Source: Paenibacillus agaridevorans
GTDB taxonomy: Bacteria > Bacillota > Bacilli > Paenibacillales > Paenibacillaceae
Assembly (NCBI RefSeq): GCF_003112455.1
Contig: NZ_BDQX01000398.1
Span: 45,211-78,508 of the forward strand
Direction: 5' to 3'
Length of the DNA stretch: 33,298 nt
Within the stretch, counting starts at the first letter, position 1. Every line of letters begins with the position of its first letter. This document shows, in pieces, positions 1 through 7,733 of this stretch. The notes beneath the pieces are model-generated. The model saw only the letters and a list, made by a program, of their open reading frames with translations. It did not search any database and had not been told where the DNA came from. The position numbers were made by a program, and so were the translations under genes.

Positions 1-1
1 A

Positions 2-2731
2 GCTCCGGCAATCGGCCTTGCGCTGATCTATGCGTTTAATCCCGCAGCCATTCTCGACTCCGCGGCATGGGGGCAAGTCGACGCCGTGTTTGCGCTGGTG
101 CTGACGCTTGCGATCGCCGGCATGGCGGAGCGCAAGTTCGGCAGGGCATCGGTCTGGTATGCGATCGCGGCGCTGATCAAGCCGCAGACCTTTATTTTTA
201 TGCCCATCCTGCTTGTTGCCTTGGTGCTCGGACGGAAGTGGAAGGATGTTGCGGTCAGCGCCTATTATGGCTTCGGTACGTTCATTCTGCTTGCGCTTCC
301 GTTTTTCTGGGGCCATGGCGGACTAAAGGGCGTTTACGAGCTGTACAAAGGGACGTTGTCTTCTTACCCTTATGCGACGCTCAACGCCTTTAATCTGTAT
401 TCGTTGACGGGCGGGAATTGGGCGCCGTTGACGGACAAATGGCTGTTCATTCCCTATCAGACATGGGGTGGTCTGTTTATAGGGGCCGCTGTGCTGGCGG
501 TTCTTCTTCTTTCGTTTGCCCGTGTAAAGCGGAATAACGAGGACCGGTCATTTTATGTGGCGATGATCCTGATCGCCATCGTATTTATCGGCGTAACCAA
601 GATGCACGAACGTTACATGTTCCCTGTTATGCTGCTCAGCTTATTCGCGTATATTCAGTCTATGGACCGCCGAATGCTGCGGCTGTTCTTCGGCTTCACG
701 ATAACGAATTTTATCAATATGAGTTACGTGCTTAAGTTCAGCGAGCAGACGACCAATGTGCCGACGGACGGCGTGGTCATCCTGTGTTCGCTGGCGAATA
801 TCGGCTTGCTGCTATACGGATTGTACGTTGGACACGATCTCTACCGGAACGGCAATCGACAGCAGGTGGAGATGTTGCAGCCCGATGAGCGGCTGCGAGC
901 CGATGCCGAGCGCTTGGAACCGTTCCGTGTGCGGACCGGCGAACGATCCGCGGGTCTCCGCCGGTTGAGCCGCAAGGATTGGTGGTGGATGGGCGGTATT
1001 ACGGCCGTGTATACCATCGTGGCGCTCGTCAATCTGGGATCGTTTAAAGATCCGGAGACGGTCTGGCATCCCTCCTCGGCCGGCGAAGGTTTCTACGTCG
1101 ATCTGGGAGAAGTGAAGCAGCTCGAGCGGCTGACCAGCTTCGGCGGCGTTGGCACGGGGACTTACGCCTACGAATTCGCCGAGACGCCGGATGTTTGGAA
1201 TAACCGGATCGAGGTCGACAATAATCATGTGTACGTCTTCGCATGGAAGAGCCAGCAGCTCGACGTGAAGGCGCGTTACGTCAAGCTGACCGTTACGGGA
1301 GCCGGCTTTTCGATGAACGAGCTTGGCATCTACGAAGCCGGCAGCAAGGAGCCGCTGCCCATCAGCTCCATCGTCGCTCTGAGCGATAAGGAGCCGAAGC
1401 GCGGCGCGATAACGAATCTGTTCGATGAGCAAAAGCTGATGGTTTATAATCACGAATTTATGAAGGGCAGTTATTTCGACGAAATCTATCATGCCCGAAC
1501 GGCCTACGAAAATCTGGAAGGTCTCGTTGCGTACGAAAATACGCATCCGCCGCTTGGCAAGCTTATTATCGCGATAGGCATCAAGCTGTTCGGACTCAAT
1601 CCGTTCGGATGGCGGATCGCCGGCACTTTGTTCGGCGCGGCGATGATTCCGCTTATCTATCTCATGGCGAGACGGCTGTTTGGAGGAACGACGTTCGCCG
1701 CGATCGCCGCGCTGCTGCTTGCGGCAGACTTCATGCATTTCACGCAGACGCGGATTGCGACAATCGACGTATACGGCGTGTTCTTCATAATGTTGATGTT
1801 CTATTTCATGCATCGATACGTCACGATGAACTTCTACCGATCGTCTCTCTTGTCGACGTTCGTGCCGCTGGGGCTGGCCGGACTTGCGTTCGGTCTCGGC
1901 GTCGCCTCCAAGTGGATCGTCTTGTACGGCGGAGCGGGTCTTGCCATCATGCTGGCGTTGTCGCTGATCGATCGCTACAAGGAATACGCGGCGGCTAAGA
2001 GACGACTAAAGCGCGGCGACGGGCTGGACGGATACAACCGGGCCGAGCTGGAACGGGCGTCCCGCTTGTTCCCGCGCAACACGATCATTACGCTAGCGGC
2101 CTGTCTTCTGTTCTATATCGGAATTCCGGCAGGCATTTACGCTCTTTCGTACATTCCGATTCTAAACGTCATGTCTGGCGGCTATACGTTGAAGGCGTTA
2201 GTCGATTACACGACGCATATGTACAACTATCACAGCCAGCTCGTCTCGTCCCATCCATTCTCTTCTTCCTGGTGGGAGTGGCCGTTCATGAAGCGTCCCG
2301 TCTGGTATTATTCCGGCAGCGAGCTGCCTGAAGGGATGAAGTCCACGATCGTGGCGATGGGCAATCCGCTTATCTGGTGGATCGGTTTGTTTACGATGAT
2401 GGCGACGGCTTATATCAGCATCAAGCGCAAGGACAGATCCGCTTACATGATCTGGATTGCCTTCCTGGCCCAATATGTGCCGTGGATGCTGGTGCCGCGG
2501 GAGACGTTCCTGTACCACTATTTTGCAATGGTGCCGTTTATTATACTGGCTACGGTCTATTGTCTGAAGCATGTCGAAGAGATTCGCCCCGGCTTCGCCA
2601 AGGCGAGAAATGCGTATGTCGCTGCGGCGATCGGATTGTTCGTCATGTTCTATCCGGCTCTCTCGGGCATGCTGGTGCCGAAGTGGTACGTCGACGTCCT
2701 GCTGCGCTGGTTCCCAAGCTGGTTATTTTAG
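2..2731 (+). CDS. GT-C membrane glycosyltransferase, PMT/GT39-like (5' partial)
   Basis: The reading frame is open from the window edge, so the N-terminus is missing. It continues a typical GT-C loop (AAWGQVDAVFAL) followed by several hydrophobic helices, ending near base 830. A soluble stretch (about bases 1030-1360) resembles a discoidin-like beta-sandwich. A second membrane module begins with the acidic-pair motif YFDEIYHARTAYE and the motif THPPLGKL, the signature of dolichyl-phosphate-mannose protein mannosyltransferases (GT39/PMT), with many further helices to the end. The family transfers a sugar from a polyprenyl-phosphate carrier to protein or glycan on the outer membrane face. The two modules in one chain look like a fusion of two GT-C units. 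The next gene, a GT2 enzyme, probably makes the lipid-linked donor. Family assignment is confident; acceptor and sugar are unknown. Confidence 0.88.
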   Translation, partial: APAIGLALIYAFNPAAILDSAAWGQVDAVFALVLTLAIAGMAERKFGRASVWYAIAALIKPQTFIFMPILLVALVLGRKWKDVAVSAYYGFGTFILLALPFFWGHGGLKGVYELYKGTLSSYPYATLNAFNLYSLTGGNWAPLTDKWLFIPYQTWGGLFIGAAVLAVLLLSFARVKRNNEDRSFYVAMILIAIVFIGVTKMHERYMFPVMLLSLFAYIQSMDRRMLRLFFGFTITNFINMSYVLKFSEQTTNVPTDGVVILCSLANIGLLLYGLYVGHDLYRNGNRQQVEMLQPDERLRADAERLEPFRVRTGERSAGLRRLSRKDWWWMGGITAVYTIVALVNLGSFKDPETVWHPSSAGEGFYVDLGEVKQLERLTSFGGVGTGTYAYEFAETPDVWNNRIEVDNNHVYVFAWKSQQLDVKARYVKLTVTGAGFSMNELGIYEAGSKEPLPISSIVALSDKEPKRGAITNLFDEQKLMVYNHEFMKGSYFDEIYHARTAYENLEGLVAYENTHPPLGKLIIAIGIKLFGLNPFGWRIAGTLFGAAMIPLIYLMARRLFGGTTFAAIAALLLAADFMHFTQTRIATIDVYGVFFIMLMFYFMHRYVTMNFYRSSLLSTFVPLGLAGLAFGLGVASKWIVLYGGAGLAIMLALSLIDRYKEYAAAKRRLKRGDGLDGYNRAELERASRLFPRNTIITLAACLLFYIGIPAGIYALSYIPILNVMSGGYTLKALVDYTTHMYNYHSQLVSSHPFSSSWWEWPFMKRPVWYYSGSELPEGMKSTIVAMGNPLIWWIGLFTMMATAYISIKRKDRSAYMIWIAFLAQYVPWMLVPRETFLYHYFAMVPFIILATVYCLKHVEEIRPGFAKARNAYVAAAIGLFVMFYPALSGMLVPKWYVDVLLRWFPSWLF

Positions 2732-2767
2732 ATCGATTGAGGTTATTGAAGCGAGGAGAAATGGCAA

Positions 2768-3778
2768 ATGTCCGTTAAAGTCAAATATAGCGTAATCGTG
2801 CCGATGTACAACGAAGAAGAGGTCATCGACCATACTTACGGCCGGCTGAAGGAAGTGATGGACGCTTCGGGCGACCCGTACGAGCTCATCTTCGTAAACG
2901 ATGGCAGCCGCGACCGGACGGTGGAGAAAACGGCGCTGATCGCCAGCGCCGATCCCAATGTGCGTCTAATCGACTTCTCCCGCAACTTCGGGCATCAGAT
3001 CGCGATCTCTGCCGGCATGGATTATGCTCAGGGCGATGCGATCGTCGTTATCGATGCGGATCTGCAAGATCCGCCCGAAATTATTTTGCAGATGATTGCA
3101 AAGTGGAAGGAAGGGTATGAGGTCGTCTACGGGCGCAGACTAAAGCGCAAAGGCGAGACGCTTTTTAAAAAGCTGACGGCCTTGGCCTTCTACCGGCTGC
3201 TGCGGAGTATGACGAACGTTGAAATCCCTCTCGATACGGGCGACTTCCGCCTGATCGACCGCAAAGTGTGCGATGTGCTGCGCGGGCTGAAGGAAAAAAA
3301 CAGATTCGTGCGCGGCCTGATCAGCTGGATCGGATTCCGGCAGACCAGCGTTGAATATATTCGCGAGGAAAGATTCGCGGGCGAAACCAAATATCCGCTC
3401 AAAAAGATGATCGGCTTCGCGCTGGACGCCATTACCTCGTTCTCCCATAAGCCGCTTAAGATCGCGACCTATCTCGGCTTCTTCTTGTCGCTCGGAAGCT
3501 TTATCTATCTGATCGTCATCCTCTATCAGCGGCTGTTCACGTCGACGACGATTGAGGGCTGGACGACGACCGTAGGTCTTAGTTTGCTGTTCAACGGCAT
3601 TATTCTCCTTCTTCTTGGCGTTATAGGGGAATATATTGGTCGTATCTACGACGAATCCAAGGATCGGCCGTTGTACATCGTGCGCGAAACGTTGGGATAC
3701 AAGGAGCATGAACATGCGGTTGAGGAGGGGCCAAAGGCCTCGGACGAGCGGAAAGCGGCGAATCGGGATGGCCGGTAA
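2768..3778 (+). CDS. GT2 polyprenyl-phosphate glycosyltransferase (DPM1/GtrB-like)
   Basis: A 336-residue protein. Residues 1-220 form a GT-A fold: start YSVIVPMYNEEEVID, nucleotide-binding FVNDGSRDRT, and the metal-binding DAD of VVIDADLQDPPEI near residue 95. Two hydrophobic helices (about 230-255 and 270-300) anchor it, as in GtrB and related undecaprenyl-phosphate glucosyl or mannosyl synthases. These enzymes load a sugar from a nucleotide donor onto undecaprenyl phosphate at the cytoplasmic face. ATG 2768 follows a GCGAGGAGAA Shine-Dalgarno stretch. The gene lies 36 nt after the GT-C gene and overlaps the GtrA start, which supports one operon for extracytoplasmic glycosylation. The exact sugar cannot be read from sequence. 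Confidence 0.92.
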   Translation: MSVKVKYSVIVPMYNEEEVIDHTYGRLKEVMDASGDPYELIFVNDGSRDRTVEKTALIASADPNVRLIDFSRNFGHQIAISAGMDYAQGDAIVVIDADLQDPPEIILQMIAKWKEGYEVVYGRRLKRKGETLFKKLTALAFYRLLRSMTNVEIPLDTGDFRLIDRKVCDVLRGLKEKNRFVRGLISWIGFRQTSVEYIREERFAGETKYPLKKMIGFALDAITSFSHKPLKIATYLGFFLSLGSFIYLIVILYQRLFTSTTIEGWTTTVGLSLLFNGIILLLLGVIGEYIGRIYDESKDRPLYIVRETLGYKEHEHAVEEGPKASDERKAANRDGR

Positions 3779-4214
3779 AGGCAATAAGGGATGGCTGCCG
3801 CAGCTAGTAATGTTCGGCTTGATCGGCGTTCTGAACACACTTGTCGACTTCGGCATGTTCGCCTTATTAACATGGTTGTCTCTCCATTATGCGGTTGCAC
3901 AGACGCTGGCCTACTTGGCTGGCATGGCGAACAGTTACCTGCTTAACAACGCCATAACCTTCCGCTCTCAGCGGCGGGAGTCGTCCGGCAGAACGGGCGC
4001 GGCCTTGCGCCGGCAGCTTCGATTTCTCGTCTGGAACGGAGTTATGCTTCTTCTGTCGATCGGAATGTTAAGCGGAGCGGTGCAGCTTCTTGGATGGTCG
4101 GCTTGGTTGGGCAAGATTGTTGTTACGATATTGATTTTGGGACTGAATTTTTATGGAAGCAAACGCTGGGTATTCGCGGGTGATCGCAGCAAGAAAACCG
4201 TAGAGCTGGGATAG
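3714..4214 (+). CDS. GtrA-like membrane protein (putative lipid-linked sugar flippase)
   Basis: Small membrane protein with four hydrophobic helices and the GtrA pattern: QLVMFGLIGVLNTLVDFGMFALL near the N-terminus, a central SYLLNNAITF, and GLNFYGSKRWVF at the C-terminus. GtrA proteins are thought to flip undecaprenyl-phosphate sugars made by a GtrB-type enzyme, here the preceding gene. I chose ATG 3714 because AAGGAG (3701-3706) sits 7 nt before it; the protein is then 166 residues with a very basic head (MRLRRGQRPRTSGKRR). ATG 3768 is an alternative giving 148 residues, closer to the usual family N-terminus but with a weak ribosome site. Either way the start lies inside the GT2 gene, suggesting translational coupling. 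Confidence 0.88.
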   Translation: MRLRRGQRPRTSGKRRIGMAGKGNKGWLPQLVMFGLIGVLNTLVDFGMFALLTWLSLHYAVAQTLAYLAGMANSYLLNNAITFRSQRRESSGRTGAALRRQLRFLVWNGVMLLLSIGMLSGAVQLLGWSAWLGKIVVTILILGLNFYGSKRWVFAGDRSKKTVELG

Positions 4215-4228
4215 AGTGGAGGTTGATC

Positions 4229-4906
4229 ATGAGACGTTGGATCGCATATAGTCTTGTCTTAATCGGTATTGTCATTCTTGCATACCCCAAGGCAAGCGAA
4301 TGGTACAATGACAAGCAGCAGGAGAAATTAATGGCGCAGTGGGAGATCGGCGAGACCAACGAGGAAGCCGGTCAAACGGCGCTGGAGCAATATGGCGGAT
4401 TGACGACCTTATTCGAGGAGCTGGATGCGGAGGAAACCAGAACTCCTGTCCCAACGGATACGGCCGCCGAGAGTGGGCCGTCACCGACGGCGTTACCTGC
4501 CGAAAGCAAGGTAGAGCCAATCGCGACAATCCGGATACCGAGCATCAAGCTTAAGCTGCCGGTGCTGGAAGGCGCGACGCAGAAGAACATGAAGTCGGCA
4601 GCCGCCCACTTAAAGGAAACGGCGTCCATCGGGGAGATCGGCAATGCTGCAATCGCCGCGCATCGAATGCGGGCGAAGGGCAAGCTGTTCAACCGTCTGA
4701 ACGAGGTAAAGGTCGGCGACGAGATTATCATCGAGACCAAAACCGGCAAGTTCACCTACATCGTGTACGATACGTCTATCGTACTGCCAACGGACGTGTC
4801 CGTCCTGAATTACAATGATAAGGACAAGCGCTTGACGCTTATTACCTGCGACCCCGTCGTCGACCCTACGCATCGGCTCATCGTACATGCCGCGATCAAG
4901 GAGTGA
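4229..4906 (+). CDS. class D-like sortase
   Basis: A 225-residue transpeptidase. One N-terminal hydrophobic helix (about residues 5-20) gives a type II anchor, followed by a charged, proline/threonine-rich linker to about residue 95 and a sortase barrel. The catalytic set is complete: His145 in AAHRMR, Cys207 in TLITCDP, Arg216 in THRLIVHA. Sortases cleave an LPxTG-like signal and attach the protein to peptidoglycan or to another subunit. No sortase substrate (LPxTG, hydrophobic stretch, basic tail) is encoded in this window, so the target is elsewhere. ATG 4229 was preferred to TTG 4223 because GTGGAGG ends 6 nt before it. It lies 14 nt after the GtrA gene and probably belongs to the same transcript. 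Confidence 0.9.
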   Translation: MRRWIAYSLVLIGIVILAYPKASEWYNDKQQEKLMAQWEIGETNEEAGQTALEQYGGLTTLFEELDAEETRTPVPTDTAAESGPSPTALPAESKVEPIATIRIPSIKLKLPVLEGATQKNMKSAAAHLKETASIGEIGNAAIAAHRMRAKGKLFNRLNEVKVGDEIIIETKTGKFTYIVYDTSIVLPTDVSVLNYNDKDKRLTLITCDPVVDPTHRLIVHAAIKE

Positions 4907-4941
4907 CCTCGTTCTAATGCGCCTATTTTGTGCATAGACAG

Positions 4942-4970
4942 CACCAATGCCCTGCCCCCTTCATATGATA
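4942..4970 (+). promoter_or_regulatory. candidate sigma-K promoter of gerE
   Basis: CACC at 4942-4945 and CATATGATA at 4962-4970 are separated by 16 nt. This fits the mother-cell sigma-K pattern (mACm, 16-17 nt, CATAnnnTA). In Bacillus subtilis gerE is transcribed by sigma-K, so the match is where it is expected. A sigma-A-like pair, TTGACT (4973-4978) and TATACC (4996-5001) with a 17-nt spacer, lies just downstream and is a competing reading. Confidence 0.5.
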
Positions 4971-5033
4971 AGTTGACTGTATCCCTTGACCTTGTTATAC
5001 CATAAAAACCCGAGCAAGGAGGGGTGACACACA

Positions 5034-5258
5034 TTGAAGGGAAGCGACCACAAGAGCAAGTTTTTATTGACGCATCGTGAACGAGAGGTATTCGAGCTGC
5101 TGGTACAGGACAAAACGACGCGGGATATAGCGCAACAACTTTTTATCAGCGAGAAGACCGTTCGCAATCATATTTCCAATGTCATGCAGAAGTTGAACGT
5201 CAAAGGTCGTTCGCAAGCGGTTGTCGAGCTGATTAAGCTTGGGGAGTTACAAATCTAA
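5034..5258 (+). CDS. gerE: GerE, LuxR-type late sporulation regulator
   Basis: A 74-residue protein, exactly the length of Bacillus subtilis GerE and consisting only of a LuxR/FixJ DNA-binding domain. Motifs seen: LTHREREVFELLVQDKTT, ISEKTVRNHISNVMQKL (recognition helix) and VKGRSQAVVELIKLGEL, all close to GerE. GerE acts in the mother cell, activating and repressing sigma-K genes for spore coat assembly. Translation starts at TTG 5034, preceded by AAGGAGGGG. A sigma-K-like promoter lies upstream. A second, broken copy of much of this gene is present at about 7406-7610. Confidence 0.92.
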   Translation: MKGSDHKSKFLLTHREREVFELLVQDKTTRDIAQQLFISEKTVRNHISNVMQKLNVKGRSQAVVELIKLGELQI

Positions 5259-5417
5259 CATAACCCAGACTTCCATTCCGGTTTGCCGTGGCGAGAGCCC
5301 TTCAGGCTTAGAATGGCATGAATGACTAAGGCGGCATAGCGATGTGTCGTCTTTTTCTTTTGCTCGGGAAGGGAAGGCGGGCATGTCCTTGACTTGTGGG
5401 GAGGACGACGGGACGGG
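5259..5417. other. non-coding spacer after gerE
   Basis: No gene is visible. A weak hairpin-like stretch with a T-run (CTTTTTCTTTT, about 5350-5360) could end gerE transcription, but the stem is poor. The part from about 5381 (GCATGTCCTTGACTTGTGG) recurs with few changes near 8500, linking this spacer to the repeat family that follows. Confidence 0.5.
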
Positions 5418-5821
5418 CTAACGGACACCAACGACGCTAATTGTTTGTTTTTAAGCAATTTAAAAATCTAACGGACATAGAAGGCCCTATTCCACCAAAA
5501 AGAAGCGAATTGTAGCTTGATTGGCGGGAATAAGGTCGCCTGTGTCCCTTAGAATCAATTAACGTCGCTGATGAGGCTGTTGATTCATCGTGGACGGCAG
5601 CGCAGTTAAGTAAAGGCTGATCGTAACGGACACAGACGATCTTACTTCCGTCAAAACCGCATAGAATGGGCGGAAATGCACCAAATAGCGTCATCTGAGT
5701 CCCTTAGATTTTCAATATCGCGAAAATGCTGCAAATAGAGGCTCTGAGGTCCGTTAGCGAAAGCAGAACGTTTCAGCTCAGTTACTCACAATGAATCGAC
5801 AGCCTCCTGATGTCCGTTAGA
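5418..5821. repeat. array of ~85-nt inverted-arm intergenic repeats
   Basis: Two full units of exactly 85 nt are seen at 5468-5552 and 5624-5708. Each begins with (C/G)TAACGGACA and ends with GTCCCTTAG, and the outer ~25 bases of the two arms are imperfect inverted complements, so each can fold as a long hairpin. A left arm alone is at 5418, and right arms ending GTCCGTTAG are at 5758 and 5821. The segment 5557-5611 may be a degenerate shorter unit. There is no convincing open reading frame. Similar CTAACGGAC-bounded repeats are, from memory, common between genes in Paenibacillus; their role is not known to me. Confidence 0.72.
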
Positions 5822-5909
5822 ACTAGCTGTTGCCGAGCGGCTTCCACCGGTTTTGAGCTAATGATGGGATCTCGAACAGAATACGTGTGCTTGGATCTCA
5901 TATGCGAGA

Positions 5910-6863
5910 TCAAGAGAGCGAACTTGTCAGCTTTCCCCTCAAATCCTCGAGCTCCTTAACGAAGGCATCCCTGATGAAAGCGGGATGGATGCCTCGTAGA
6001 CAAGCCCCGAACTGGTGAATGTACTGCAACAAATATGGCGTTTCAGCAGGTTCGATCCAGCCCGATAGCACGCAGTCATCGTTTGTCTCGGTTAACGACA
6101 TGCGGGGATCGTGGTTCCTTTCGAAAATGGCTTTGCCTTCACCCGTAAGCTCGATTCGGTAGTCAATCGCGGACTGGCTTCTGGTCGCCAAGTCAAGGCG
6201 GTTACTCAAATCGATATCCTGCAGCCAGGGGAGAGGTTCTTCAGTAAGAGTCTCGGCCTGTAAGATTCTGTCGCAACGGAAAACCCGGTACTCCCCTTTA
6301 TCCAAATCGAAGGATGGGCAATACCAGTTCCCGCGATCCGCGAGCAGGCCGATCGGCTGAATTCGACGTTCCGTTACCGCTTTCGGAGATTGATAACTGA
6401 TTCGCAGGACAGACGGATACATAATCGCTTGAAACAGTTTCTCGAGCTGCGGACATTCATTTGTTATTTTGGCCGTACCGAATGACACGCGGGAGCCGAC
6501 TTGCTCCAGCATGTTTTTTATTTTGGGCGACACGGATTGAAGAAATTTATGCTGAATGGCATCGTATTCCGCTTTGAACGGCAACGAACCCAGCAGCTCC
6601 ATGCCTTTCATGGAGAAAAACAAAGCATAGGTTTCCTGCGGCGTAAACGTGACCGGAGGGATACTGTAAGAGTCCAAAATTTTGTACCCGCCATATCGCC
6701 CCGGCTCGGAATATAAAGGGACCCCGATATCTTCAAGCGATTGAATGTATCGGAGAGCGGTGCTTTTGGAGAGAGCAAACTCCGTCATTAACTCGCGAAG
6801 CGTGAATCGGTCCTGATGGTATACATAGTTCATGATTTTATAAAGAACTTCGTATTTTTTCAT
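5910..6863 (-). CDS. HTH-WYL (YafY-type) transcriptional regulator
   Basis: A 317-residue regulator. An N-terminal winged helix (residues 1-60; LRELMTEFALSKSTALRYIQSLEDIGVPLY followed by the GRYGGYKI wing) is joined to a WYL ligand-sensing domain, in which the name motif appears as NWYCPSF (residues 179-185, Cys in place of Leu). The C-terminal part has the usual WYL extension. I chose ATG 6863 because GGTGG precedes it; a longer frame to 6941 has no ribosome site. It is transcribed divergently from the VOC gene, across a short region with a dyad (6909-6932), so autoregulation and control of the VOC gene are likely. The ligand is unknown. Confidence 0.87.
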   Translation of the reverse strand: MKKYEVLYKIMNYVYHQDRFTLRELMTEFALSKSTALRYIQSLEDIGVPLYSEPGRYGGYKILDSYSIPPVTFTPQETYALFFSMKGMELLGSLPFKAEYDAIQHKFLQSVSPKIKNMLEQVGSRVSFGTAKITNECPQLEKLFQAIMYPSVLRISYQSPKAVTERRIQPIGLLADRGNWYCPSFDLDKGEYRVFRCDRILQAETLTEEPLPWLQDIDLSNRLDLATRSQSAIDYRIELTGEGKAIFERNHDPRMSLTETNDDCVLSGWIEPAETPYLLQYIHQFGACLRGIHPAFIRDAFVKELEDLRGKLTSSLS

Positions 6864-6902
6864 ATTCGCCACCAATGGTATCAGAATTTGAAACCTATGA
6901 GT

Positions 6903-6932
6903 ATTATACTGTTCCTTGTACAGACTGAACAG
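6903..6932. promoter_or_regulatory. divergent promoter region with operator-like dyad
   Basis: CTGTTC (6909-6914) and GAACAG (6927-6932) form a perfect 6-bp inverted repeat. It directly abuts a minus-strand TATAAT box (ATTATA at 6903-6908 on the plus strand) that would serve the WYL regulator. The dyad lies between the two divergent starts, the expected place for the regulator's operator. Confidence 0.42.
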
Positions 6933-6960
6933 GATGAACATATAAAAGGAGGACGAATGG

Positions 6961-7419
6961 ATGAATTACGAAGTAGTGACCTTTCTGTCGATGAATGGAG
7001 CGGGGGGAGAAGCCATTGATTTTTATACCCGTCATCTTGGAGCAAAAGCGGTGTATATAGTGACTTGCGAGGATATGAAGAAGCTGGATCCAATGATGGT
7101 CGTGGAGGAAGGGAAGGAGCACTGGATCTCGCATTCCGTTCTGGAGGTTGGCGTCCACAAAATCATGCTGGCGGAAGAAACGATGGTTCCTGACGAAAGA
7201 TACCTGGCAGGCAACCATATGTCGCTGTGCATTCAGTCGGCGGACAAGGGGCGGATCGAAAGCATGTACGAATCACTCACTCAGGATGCAAGAACGGAAG
7301 TCATTACCCCTCTCGGTCCGGTTGTGTTCAGCGAGGCGTATGGCATTGTGCGGGATCCCTTCGGCATTCTGATCCAATTAACGTACGACAAGAGGCTGGC
7401 TGAGGGTGACAATCATTGA
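6961..7419 (+). CDS. VOC-superfamily (PhnB/glyoxalase-like) protein
   Basis: A 152-residue protein of the vicinal-oxygen-chelate fold, PhnB type: FLSMNGAGGEAIDFYTRHLGAK at the start, HSVLEVGVHKIMLAEE in the middle, GNHMSLCIQ and FSEAYGIVRDPFGILIQLTY at the end. The family includes glyoxalases, dioxygenases and resistance proteins; the reaction here cannot be assigned. AGGAGG (6948-6953) sits 7 nt before ATG 6961. The last residues (EGDNH) and the TGA stop are encoded by bases matching the ribosome-site and start region of gerE (compare 5021-5040), so the 3' end was apparently formed by fusion with a gerE-like relic. It is probably controlled by the divergent WYL regulator. Confidence 0.85.
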   Translation: MNYEVVTFLSMNGAGGEAIDFYTRHLGAKAVYIVTCEDMKKLDPMMVVEEGKEHWISHSVLEVGVHKIMLAEETMVPDERYLAGNHMSLCIQSADKGRIESMYESLTQDARTEVITPLGPVVFSEAYGIVRDPFGILIQLTYDKRLAEGDNH

Positions 7420-7610
7420 AGGGAAGCGACCACTGGAGCAGCTATTGACTGATGTATCGTGATGTGAGGTATGCGAGCTGCTGGTACAGGATGAAACGAG
7501 GCGGGATAAAGCGGAAGACATTGCATCCGCGAGAAGGACGTTCGCAATCATATTTCCAATGAGATGTGGTGTGAAACACCAAGATAAAGTAGCGGGAATG
7601 GTTGATTTTG
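7406..7610 (+). pseudogene. decayed gerE-like LuxR gene
   Basis: The stretch 7405-7566 aligns base by base with gerE 5021-5186. Identical blocks include TTGAAGGGAAGCGACCAC, GAGCTGCTGGTACAGGA and TTCGCAATCATATTTCCAAT. Relative to gerE it carries two net single-base deletions (one between 7430 and 7481, one between 7492 and 7540) and an in-frame TGA near 7458, so no intact product can be made. Past 7566 the bases diverge, but one frame still reads GVKHQDKVAGMVDF, like the last helices of a LuxR domain. The relic therefore looks like an old paralogue, or a copy later scrambled. It overlaps the end of the VOC gene. Confidence 0.8.
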
Positions 7611-7676
7611 TTGGGTTTTTAGCAGTAGCAGTTGTCAACCGAATATACTTATTAAGGCACTATGACCGTGTAAATC

Positions 7677-7733
7677 AAAAATAGACTAAGCGATAGCTGT
7701 CCATTTATGGGAGGCATCGTTCGGTCTATTTTT
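7677..7733. terminator. bidirectional intrinsic terminator
   Basis: AAAAATAGAC (7677-7686) and GTCTATTTTT (7724-7733) are perfect 10-bp inverted complements, and the pairing extends inward (CTAAGCGAT against ATCGTTCGG, imperfect). A T-run follows the stem on both strands. The right arm contains the TAG stop of the minus-strand protease gene, so it should end that unit, and it can equally stop reading from the VOC side. Confidence 0.75.

Noticed and set aside
812..1813. Long minus-strand open frame (333 codons)
   Set aside because: It lies wholly inside the GT-C gene, has low-complexity His/Arg-rich composition typical of reverse frames in GC-rich codons, and has no ribosome site.
5418..5821. 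Possible CRISPR array
   Set aside because: Units are few, the sequence between the arms varies with no constant repeat plus unique spacer, and the arms are inverted; no cas genes are present.
7559..7685. Short plus-strand open frame of 41 codons (MRCGVKHQ...)
   Set aside because: It has no ribosome site and begins inside the gerE relic; it is better read as the remnant's tail ending at the terminator.
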